The translations under genes were made by a program, and so were the position numbers. A stretch of 64,000 nt of DNA, taken from the NCBI GenBank assembly GCA_964023205.1, contig OZ026835.1:41327083-41391082 (forward strand), read 5' to 3'. Position 1 is the first letter of the stretch. Each line of letters opens with the position of its first letter. The DNA is from Lutraria lutraria. Its lineage: Eukaryota; Mollusca; Bivalvia; Venerida; Mactridae. Below the pieces are notes generated by a model. The model was not told the origin of the DNA. It searched no databases and saw nothing but the letters and a program-made list of their open reading frames with translations. Positions 48,401-60,400 of this stretch are shown here, piece by piece.

Positions 48401-51400
48401 CTGTTGTTTTTATAAGCATGTATTAATTGATTATGTAAACAAAAGCATGTCTAGCAATGACCCTTTCAGTTTTATTACCCCCTACTGAGGAATACAGAGG
48501 ACTGCTGGTCCGTAAAGCACAGGCCTCGCATTCCTGGTTCAATGTCTTTGAATAAGTCATAGATGTTTGAGATTATAAGTTTTGTTGGTATATTATAAGG
48601 TTTATGTAAAGACTTATATTGATCCATATGAATTTACAATATTCATACTTCTGACGTACACATTCGAGCATATTTCGTGTCGCTCTCATATCTCCATTTT
48701 TCAACGCAGCGTCAAGAGGGTTTACTGGTAATTTCCCTTGTTGTTGTTTTATAGAATTTAACATTATGACATATAAGTCTTTATCATTTTCTTTGAAATA
48801 TTTTTTTTTATTATCATAAAGTATTATTACTGTCGCATTACATGCATATATTGTCCCGGTCGTGTATGAATGTATTTACAAAATGTATACTATGTGTCAT
48901 GAATACTATATATATAATATTATATAAATATAGTGTTCCTGTACATGTCAAGGAGGTTTGATCAGTTTTAAAATTTTTCTAAATATAATCATAGATTTGT
49001 ATTATCATGGTCGAAATGAATATGATTATAACGCCTATATAAGAAGTCCACGTTATCAGTTATACTTGTCGCTCTTAGCATAGATAAAAAAACACGTGTT
49101 ACGGATAATTTTTCTTTAATTTTAATTTCTACTGTAAATTCACATGATATATTAACATTTTCAAACTGCATTAAAGTTAACATCAACATGAATCAGTCAT
49201 CATAATTTTAAGTATCCCAGGGACTGTAATATACAGAATCCCTGAAGTATCTTTATTTCTCGGTTACTGTATATATTCTCGCTTTCTGAAATTCAAATTT
49301 GTATCCATGGCAGATACGAAGCGTCAGGAATGTTTATTGATTGTATAATCTGTTAAAATCAACCTATATAGCCAATAAATATTTTAACAAGTAACGCGGC
49401 AGTGCCACAAAACCAGGTTTTCCAAGGCTTTAATACCACAGTACTCTAGAATTCTCCGCTAAGGCTTCATCAGTGGTTCAGTTTCCAGTGCAACTAATAA
49501 GTTAACATAGACCTTTAACCGACTGGCATAGAATGCAATCCCAAACTTGGTTTCTATGTAAGCTACCTACACACAAAATTTCATTGCATTGTCTAAATCC
49601 TTAATTAAGTAATTCTGCAGAAACTGATTTTCCATTTTTAGAAACAGTGACCATGCATGACCAAACTGACCCCAAATACAATTCCAAGCTAAGCTTTCAT
49701 ACAAGGTTGTTAAATACCCAATTGAGTCAAGATTAGTCATTCCAAACTTAAGTTATTGACTGGAAACTGATTTCTATATTTAGTAACAGTGACCTTGACC
49801 CTACTGGCCCTTAATTCAATACAAAAGCATGGACTGGATGTAAGCTACCAACACACAAAATTGCATCGCAATATCTCAATCCTTACTTAAGTTATTGACC
49901 AGAAACTGATTTTCTATTTTTAGTAACAGTGACCTTGACCTTACTGAACCTAGATGCAATTCAAAAGCATGGACTGCATGTAAGCTACCTACACACAAAT
50001 TTTCATCGCAGTATCTTAATCCTTGATTAAGTTATTCACTGAAAGCTGATTTTCTTTTTTTAGTACAGTGACCTTGACCTCACAGACCCCAAATACAATC
50101 CCAAGCTAGGTTTTGATTCAAGGATGCTAAATACCAAGTTTAGTCAACATTGGTCATTCCAAACTTAAGTTATTGACCGGACACTGATTTTCTATTTTTA
50201 GTAACAGTGACCTTGACCCCACATACAATCCCAGGCTAGGTTTTCATTCAAGGATGCTAATTACCAAGTTTAGTCAACATTGGTCATTCCAAACTAAAGT
50301 TATTGACCGGACACTGACTTTCTATATTTAGTAACAGTGACCTTGACCTTGATCCCACAGACCCCAAATACAATCCCAGGCTAGGATCCTACATACCAAG
50401 TTTAAACATTGGTCATTCCAAACTTAAGTTATTGACCGGACACTGATTTTCTATTTTTAGTAACAGTGACCTTGACCTTGATCCCACAGACCCAGGCTAG
50501 CTTTTCATTCAAGGATTCTACATACCAAGTTTGGTCAAGATTGGTCCATCAGAACTTAAGTTACTGACCGGACACCGCCATTTTCGGCATTCTAATAACC
50601 AGGTTCCACTTTGTGAAAACCTGGTTAAAAAATCAGTGTATTTTACACCTGCCTGAGGGATTTATATGTTAATCTGTCCGCCATCTTGGATTTAGCTTGT
50701 CGAAGGTTTCGTGTTGCCACACCACGTGATTGAGTGGGCGGAGCATTCCTGTATCTGGCGACTGGTCAATTATCTTTCATACTGCTTTTTTTGACACATG
50801 ATATGCATTTTTTGTACGTCATATTTGTGACCAGCATCAGAGTGTCTAATAAAAATTAATTGCATCAAATCATATAAAACCTCACACAAATAAGATTTTT
50901 CCTTTCTGGGATGCTTATTTTAAACTGGCAATGCAAAATCGCAACTTCTTGCGCGAAGCAGCTTAGTGACAGTGCCCGAAATATTCCGAAATATCCGCAA
51001 TGGTCATCACGTGATATAAACAAAACAGAAATAGAGCGAGGTCACGTGTTACTCACACCAACTAGTGTTAGCTTGATGACGCAGTCACTATTTATAGTCT
51101 AAGAATGTAGCGAGCTCTATATATGCCCATCTGTCAATAAATGCAGCCGAAACTCTTTATATCAAAGGAATTAGGAAAAATTGTTCGATCTAAATGAACT
51201 TCGATGTATAATTATTAGAGAAATTCGCTGTGTTTATTATCGGTGTGTTGTAATAATCATTTAATCGTGTTAATAAGATACGGAACACGGTATTTATACG
51301 TTTCGATGTATTTATTTTAGCAACAAGTCGCAAATAAACAAAACATTATAAACATATTCACACAGACTAATTTTATAATCGCGAGCATGGACACTGACTT

Positions 51401-54400
51401 GTTTACGCAATTGTCGTTAATTAAATATCAATTTCGGAGCTCAATACAAAAAATGTCCGATCAGGTGAGAAATGATGACTTAATTGGTTCGACATAGATG
51501 GTCACTTTATGGCTCGATATAGGTGGTCACTTTGCAGTTGAAAATCTATGTTTGGGACCGTTATACCAGGTTTTTACGACAACGTACCCTCAGACAACGG
51601 AGTATATTATTTTTGGAGACTTTATTTAAATATTGTATATGCATTCCAGCAGATATTGCAACGTCTGATACATGGTTTTAATTTTAGGGTGGAAACAGAG
51701 ACTACATATAGAGTACCTCGTGAACTGTAGAACCATATGACCAGATTCATGAGAATCATGAAACATCAACGGCTTGTATTTTTGATGGAGTAGATGATCA
51801 CTTTAGTTTCGGGATCAGTTAAGTCAAAATAACAAATTCGTTTGATCTGAAACTTCGCACATCCTGATAAAAAATACTACATAGGCCACATTCTAGTATT
51901 GAATTGCCGGATGCGATTTTGCGCCGTACAAACATTTAACTTGTTTTGTGTATAATGCTTCATTTTTTTCAGATAACAAAGAAAAGAGGAAGTCAAATAA
52001 CTCTTGAATCTTTTTCATCATTAGACAGGTTAAGAGACTGATCAAGTAATGCAATGAAATGGAATAAACAGGTAATAAAAAACTCACCATCTCCAGCTGT
52101 GGCTAATATGTCACCTGTAAGGAAGAGAAACATAATTGCTATTTTTAACATCAAAGGCCTTCAGACCTGAAATGAGATGAATTTTGTGATGCAGGGATAT
52201 CACTGAGTCGATACAAAGTTTAAAACTGTATCAATAATTCTGAACGAAACAAGGACCTAGTACTGTTTATTTAATCAAATATTAAAGTTCAAGGATCATA
52301 TTGCCAGTTTAACCCTTTACTTCATAGCCCCCTAGTCAATATACATACTGTAACTTGGTACACTGTCTTCATACAGGTTGTTGGGAAATGGTACTGTTTT
52401 GACACATGTCTACTTGTTCACTGGTTTATTATACTAAATATTAATCCCATCAAATTATAGTAAATATAAAAGTTGTTCATACTTTAGTAACCTTTTTTAT
52501 GGTGTAATTTTTGTAACTGTGGGATAAATATTAAAAGAAATCAAGGGTAACAAAAATTGCAAAAAAATCTGTAAGCTTATTTTTGCCTTTTCTGATTTTT
52601 TTTCTATTGACACCTGGTCATTTTATCACTTCATTGTAATGCTAAACTAGAACTGTCACAGAGGTGACTAATACCCCCGCCGCCGCTTTGACACTAAGAA
52701 TGTGATAGTACACTATACGGCTAAGTTCAAGGGGACATAACTCTGCAATGAGTGGATCACTGGGTATGAAAATTATGTCTTGAACATCTACAATAGTGCA
52801 ATTTTACAGTATATGGTTATGTTCAAGGGCAGATAACTCTGGAATGAGTGAATCGCTGGGCATGAAAATTGTGTCTTGCACGAGTACACTTCATGGTGAT
52901 AAAATATTTCAAGTTTCAATTCCATCCCTTGAAAAATGTGGAAGTAGTTCGCTCCACAAACTAAGAGTGACATTCCACACTATATGGCTAAGTTCAAGGG
53001 GACATAACTCAGGAATGAGTGAATTGCTGGGAATGAAAATTGTGTCTTGCACATCTGATAACTAGGGCTGTCACGATACGCCAAGAGTGTACCACGATAT
53101 ATCGCGATGCAGTGCTACTGTATCGCGATATGTATCACGATATTTTACAGACTATATTGATGAAGAATTATAGGCTATTATCCCATTGATTGAGATAGTG
53201 ACATTTGTGAGTTGTGTTGTTTGGTAGGAAAGGAGATAAAATCATAAATATCTGTCACAAAATTTACAGGTGGTAATTTCAATTTCTTTGAGCTACAATA
53301 CTATTAAAATGCAAATGGAGGTGTTTTTATGGACCAAGAATAATATGATCCAACATAAACAGAATTATGATTTTCATAAGACTGCACTGTGGTCCTGGCA
53401 AATGGAGATTTCATCAAGAAATTGATGAATATGTGCCACATGATTAAGTATCAAGGATAAAATACCACAAGTAGAATAGGTTTACATTAAATACCTATAG
53501 ATTAGATGACATGTGCAAGCATTGTGTGTTGCTCTATCCGAAATTTATTGTCCGAAATTTGTATACTTAAATATCAACGAGTCTTTGATATTTTGTTGGT
53601 CATTATGCTTAATGCAACATGATAACGCAGTAAATATTCCATTAATACTATCAAAACATGTGATTATCCAGTAAAGTGCATAGAAATTTGCAGAAAATAC
53701 GACCCGGTCTATACCGTATGGTATGAACTTTATTCATTACCATTGACTATGCAGAAAGGAAGAACTCACGATTAATTGTCATCTGTATTACGAATCACAA
53801 CTTGGGGTAATTAAAATTGGTGTTGGCAGGTGCAAACAAACAACATACATCAGCATGGTCAATTAAAGATATTACGGGCAAGTTGTCGATCTTTAAAGTA
53901 TATCATACAATATTATGTTGACAAAACAACATGGCGGACCTGGAAATTCAACCATTTACGCATTTTAACATTATTTTACTCGATTCTGCGTTGGTAAAGA
54001 CGATCATTTAATCAAAATACCTTGTGGATTCATCCACTGTCTTTAATGAAAGAAATACAAACGAAAAACCGGTACGCCATTGCTGTATCGTGATACAAAT
54101 TTTTTCTGGCAAATACCACGATACACCGGTATATCGTGACAGCCCTACTGATAACACATTTCAAGTTTCATAGCAACTGCTTAAAGAATGTGAAAGTAGT
54201 TCGCTCCACAAACTTTTGATATTTTAAGCTGACGGACCGACCGACCGACAGAGTGATACCAATATACCCCCTCCCAAACTTCGTTTGTGGGGTATAATAA
54301 TGGTTTATGAATTAAGCCAGATTGATTGTATTTAATTTATCTTACTTGCTATGCAAAAATATCTGATGTTAGGCAAATATTTAGGCCAATATAATGTGTA

Positions 54401-57400
54401 CAAACTGACACAAAGTCCGTGTTTTTCCTCATCCTTTTTCCATTTGCTATTTATTATGAGACATACAATAAAAATCTTAAAGCAAGAATTGTTATTGTGA
54501 ACTACTTGGGCTGTAAAAATTAATGATTAAATAAATGTGCAAAGGTGAAACTTGGCTCTGTGCCAGTGATTGATGGTGCATGTTCAGGAATTTATGTCCA
54601 GCAATCAAGGTCATCGTGACCCAGACGAGTGTCTGATAAATGTGGCAAGTTCAAAGGACGTTTTTAAAACAATTAGAGGATGTGAAAGTGTACCAAAGTA
54701 CAAAAAACTTTGACCTAGTTAATCATAATTTGGCATGTTAAATGTGGTGGACTATGTTTTTGACTGATCTTCAATTGCAAGACCACCCATGTAGATTAAA
54801 TCTATGTTCAAATAATTAGCACTGCTAGATAAAAAAATATTGGAAGGGGGTCATAAAACACCAAGGTGACGCATTATTTTGATAATTATATACTGGAAGT
54901 GTTCTGCTGACTTAATTCCATTGATGTCTGCATCAATTAACACCGAATTCGTTATATATGTTTTAATTGTTTTTCACATGCATTCGCAGCGAGTCTTTGT
55001 GATTTGAATATTATTTTACATCAAAGACGAGTAAAGTGGTCGTATGCATCAAATTTGTGTTTACGGATAATATTTACGTATGTTTCGACAAATCTCCTAT
55101 CATAATTGATGTCAAAATGAACCGTGTGCTTGCAGACTTCTGTGTTCATGATACGTCGAGTGATCGGTGCATGACTTGTTTTGTGTTTACATGGTATTTA
55201 CAACATTTACAGAATAATAGACAAAATAGTTATGTTCATGGAATATTGGAAATTATATTTTTTGGAATAAAAAATTGGCGATATTTCGAAGGGAAAGGTA
55301 TCTGTTTAGGTTGAACAACGAATTTATTTGATTGGTAGAGTCATATATTGTTCTTCAATAAATAAGTCCCACCCACGAGAAGATTAAATCCGATATGGAA
55401 ATTTGTCACACGTGTCAGCTGTAAAATCAATGTGGCACCATAAAACTCCGGGTGACATTAAAATTTGATAATAATTAGGGAGCCATACTGTTAGCCAACT
55501 TAATCCCATTGATGACCGCATCAATTAGCACATATTTTTGTTAATTGAATGAACTTGTCATTTATTTCTTTGTCATTGTTCGTTGAAATATATGCAATTT
55601 CTTTGCTTTTATTTTCAGCAGCTGAAAAACACCCTTTTTATTAAACCTCGTGTCAAAATGATACCAGGTACTTTTGACTTGACCTATTGTAGATGACACT
55701 AAGCTAAAAATTGAAAATCAATAATTGTGCAGTACTTAACGCTCTGTTAGCGAGTTAGTATGTAAAACAACAATGACCAATGAAGTGTCCGATAGAGTGC
55801 GTATCCTAAACGCTAAAAGTAGAAAATCGATATAGTAACAGCTTCTATGGTATTTGCTTGGTGACTGTGTGTGGATGAGTGTTTGAAATGCGTGCAGTAT
55901 CGCTCTGTTAGCTTAGCGAGTAACGAAAAAGACTGAAAAAATGTAGTACGAAGCGCTCCCTAAGATTACTATTGAGAGCAGTGCAGTGTTGAGATCCATA
56001 GTCTGCGTGATCGCTATATGAGAAGAATTTACAAGTAAATTCATCTCATAAAAACCACTCAATTAACCAAATTATGCAATGTCATACATGGAATCAATCA
56101 AAACATATTGTAAGAATCATTTATTCTTATTTATATTCACTTTTTTACATTTCTTAAGACGTCAACGTCGTTTGGCGCCATTATGTTTGACGTTACGTTT
56201 GCGCTACTTAGCACGTCGTCGTATACGTCAGTTGTTTTGTTGGAATTGTATAAGAAACATTCACAAATGAAGCGGCGCTTAAGCCTAACACAGTAATTTT
56301 AATTTAAAGGTTTCGATGTTTGGACACTATAGTCGGTAAGACATTAATTCAATTCATACTACATACTTGCTTACAAATAGATTTTTTCTTGTGAATCATT
56401 TATTTATTTTGTTAAGATTACTAGTATTGAAATTGATAACAATGAGTTGTAATATTGCATATTTATAATGAATATAAAATACATGCACATGTTTATATCT
56501 GGATTGATTTTCTTTCAGAGAATCGCTTATTGACGCTTGTTGTCTGTATGTATGAATAAAGAATTTAGAAGCGTATACTCACTCATGTCGTTATAACCGA
56601 AACCCTTACAATTCTTGACTAGTCATTGTTATGGAGCACGAAGATTTCACCAGTGCTAGGAAAACATGAACAGCTCATCTTTCACAGTTAACAAAGCTTT
56701 ACAATGAAGTCGAAAGACAGATGGTGTCTTATGAAAATGTGGATAATGTGAAAGATTTATATGATCGTTTATGTAACAGATATGAACTCTTTAAAACAGC
56801 ACATTTACAATGTATAGACTTGTGCAAAGATACGGAAACTATTACGACTTTAGAAAACAGTTATATAAGTCAGCAGAACAATTTTGTTGAGTGTAAGGAA
56901 CACTAAATTGAGTGGATTAAACGTTTAGATATGACAGCAGACGATGATAATAGATCTGTGCGCACGAGAGCTAGTTCGGTACAGTCATCTCGGTCAGTAA
57001 TGCAAAACGCGAAAGCTAAGCGGCTTGTTGCAGAAAATCGTTTGAAAATGTTGAAAGAAAAACAGAGACTTGAAAGGCAACAAAAAGAAATAGAGAATGA
57101 GCGTGAACTGTTAGAGGAGAGCGAAATCGAAGAATTGAGGAGTCAGTCTTCATGGACAGTAACGATGAAACGTCCGGCAGTGTACGGGCTACGGAACAAT
57201 CATCTAAAGTTAATGGTAAGACAGACAATTCCTTAAATTCCGGTTCTGGTAACAGCAGTGATTCAGCATTTGAGAGATTAACATCAATATTACAAGAAGG
57301 GTTTAATTCACCAAAACCCGAATTATTAACATTTAATGGTTCTGTGATAGATTATTGCAAGTTCATCAAGAATTTCGAGACAAATTTGGAGTCAAAAGTA

Positions 57401-60400
57401 AGTGACAATAGACTTAGATTAAGCTATCTTATTCAATATTGCACTGGTGAGGCAAAATCTTGCATTGAAGATTGTGTATTGTTAGATTCAGATGAGGGGT
57501 ACAAACAAGCTAAGGCTATTTTACAGTCACGTTATGGTAGGCCACATGTAATTGCTAGAAGTCATATTGATAAATTGTTGTATGGCCCACAAATTAAAGC
57601 TTCTGATATTAACGAACTATCTAAATTAGCGTTAGATATGCAAAGATGCCAGATGACCCTATCTCAGTTAGGTTTTGTTTCTGATGTAAATACTTCAGAA
57701 AATTTAAGATGAATTGTTAGGCGTTTGCCTATGCATATGCGAACCAAGTGGGCTGATATTGCGCATTCGATCTTTGAGTGTTGCTTGCTTGTTATATGGT
57801 ATTGATATTGTTAAAGAAAATGTACAGTCTCATGTAAGAAAACATCCCCACAGTCTGTCTGGAAATATTTGAAAGACAAAATAACTACCTTGTCTTCATA
57901 CACTGAACGTGAAAATCACAAGTACGAAAGAAAATGTTATTGTTGTTCTGGTTCATGTACAGACCTAGCATCATGTCATAGTTTTACAAAAATGAACTTA
58001 ACAGATAGAAAGAAATATGTTATGAAGAATAGGCTGTGTTTCAATTGTCTTAAACGCAATCACATGTCTAGTGAATGTAGGAAACAAAAAATATGTAATG
58101 TACCTAATTGTAGTAGCAAACATCACACTCTATTACATAGCTGGTTTCCGGTAAGTTCTGATAAATCTGTTACCCAACCATCAATAAACTGTGCGGCCAC
58201 AAACGGCTCTTTTGTTAAAACATGTTTAGGGATTATACCTGTAACTGTTAAGGGTGGGGACGGTTACTTCTGTCAAACATATGCCCTGCTTGACGATGGT
58301 GCAGACAAGACTCTGTGCGACGAAAGACTCATCCGGAAGCTGAATATATCTAGTAGACCAGTCACGTTCCAGATATCTACCGTTAGTTCAACCGGAAGTA
58401 AAGTACATGCAGGGTTTCCGCTGCCATTCGCCAAATATGCAATTGGCGAAAAAAAATTATGAGTGGCGAAAAAAACTTTCAACAAGCATAAACATTTTTG
58501 GGTCACAATTTCATAATCTACCTTAACAGTCCTGATTCAATGTTTTAATCAGTCGTGAAAATCAATAATCCCACTGCCTGCGGCTGTGGCGTGTTGATCC
58601 AGATTGTGATTCGCATCACCAACTTCACACCTCTAATAATGAGATTGTCGAGAGGCATAGATTGTTGCAGGTCTGACCCTTATTTTTCACAACAATTAGT
58701 GATTGTTTATGGTATGATGTTGATCTGCGCATGCAGATGACAAATCCAGAGTTCTTACTTTCTGTATCGTCAGTGGTACTGAATAAAGTTCGTACCATAC
58801 AGTACGGTCCGGATCGTATTTTCCAAATATTGCTATACACTAAATTACTTGATAATCACATGTTTTGATAGTATTTATGGAATATTTACGACATTATTTT
58901 GTTGCATTAAGCACTATAACCAACAAAATATCAAAGACTCATTAATTTCCAAGAACAGTCGTTACACTTATATTTTCATGAAGTGTACGAATTTTCGGAT
59001 GACAAAGAATTTCGGATAACTGCACTACAAGTTGCAAGCATGTGTCATCTGTTGGTATTTGATGTAAGCCTGTTCTAATTGTGTTATCTTATCCTTGATA
59101 CTTAATCATGTGGCACACATTCATGATGAAATATCCATTTGCCAGGACAGTAGTGATGGTCTTAAGAAAATCATAATTCAATTTATAAAAAAGTTGATTT
59201 CAATTTTGATGTTATTGCGGCTCAACAAGATAAAAGGGGCAAGAGCCAAAGAAATTGAAGTAACCATCTGTAAATTTTGTGAAAGATTTATCTCCTTTCC
59301 TACCAAACGACACAACTCACAAATAAGTGAATGTCATAAAAGTCTTTGGCCGGGTGTATAGGCCTATATTGGTTTCCAGACAAAATCTGAGCAACAGAAT
59401 GTGATTAAAACTGACCTAGATAGACTAGGATCTAGAAAAGATTATTTTAAAAAATCAGATTATATAGTACAGCTGTTATTTTGATAGTTGATTTGGACAT
59501 GTTGATTTTTGTTCCGGACAACCAAGATTTTCAAGTCTACCTTCCCGGTAATGAGTAGAAAGATATGATATTTCCACACCTCTGTTTGTACAGTAGAACA
59601 TTAAATTAAGCATACTTTTTTCCTGTTCATTTTTACTTGAATTTATACATTTTATGTCCTAGATACACTGGAAATTGTGTCTTTGCATGTATGAAATGAA
59701 AAAAAATCAACATCCAGGAGGGGATACCCCACCCAGACCCTCCCCCATACATCATTCATGATGATGTGGCGGAAAAAATATAATGGTCAGTGGAAACCCT
59801 GACATGGAAAGGAAGTTGATCTAAGTGTTAGTCCTATTTCCGGCGATAGTGTAGTTCAACTCCCATATACCATATTTATGTGACTTGAAAATTCCAAACG
59901 TGAACGTAAATGAAGTCATGTTACTAATTGGCACTGATTCACCGGAAGCACACATTCCCCTGGAGGTACGTACAGGAAGTAGCTATGAGCCATACGCATA
60001 CGCAGTGAGAACGCGACTTGGATGGGCAGTTTGTGGACCAGTCCCTTGGATTAACACAGAACTTGATAGAACAGAAAACAGAAGAGAACCGTTCAACATA
60101 AATTTCGGTCAGTCCAGAGACGTGATACTACAACAACAACTTGAACGTATGTGGACGTCGGACTTCAATGATGTGTCCTATGACGAGAAAAATTCAATGT
60201 CAGTTGAAGACAAAAGGGCACTCGGAATTATGGAATCTACTCTTTCACATGTAAACGGACATTACGAGATGGGACTACCGTGGCGACAGAAAGACATAAA
60301 CTTGACGAATAATTTAGCGCTTGCGCATGCGCGTCTAAATCAGCTCAAAAGAAAACTTTCTCATGACAATGACAGTCACAGATTATATCGATAAAGGATA

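Larger units (their letters stand above)
47607..50775. mobile_element. Segment bounded by inverted AATTGACCAGTCGCCA repeats
   Basis: AATTGACCAGTCGCCA at 47607 and its complement TGGCGACTGGTCAATT ending near 50775, with further inverted similarity inside (CGCCATTTTCCTTCGACAAGC versus GCCATCTTGGATTTAGCTTGTCGAAGG). No duplication was found at the edges. Holds a partial TTAA-type repeat, an exon-like ORF at 48.7 kb and an AACCAGG-family element. Could be a composite transposon or two unrelated inverted copies. Confidence 0.45.
52151..56048. repeat. Dispersed 3-kb repeat, copy B, interrupted by a hAT-like element
   Basis: Same order as 31792-34862, starting 36 bp from the CHAF1B microexon. It differs by loss of tandem units, many small changes and the 1085-bp insertion at 53063. 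It ends abruptly at 56048, shortly before the Pao LTR. Confidence 0.8.

Noticed and set aside
48655..48764. Assignment of this ORF to CHAF1B
   Set aside because: The flanking exons (52088-52114 and 47408-47519) already join in phase and encode contiguous WD residues; inserting this ORF would break the propeller.
53931..53960. ATGGCGGACCTGG start-like sequence suggesting a gene start
   Set aside because: It is inside a non-autonomous hAT-like element and the frame closes without recognisable protein.
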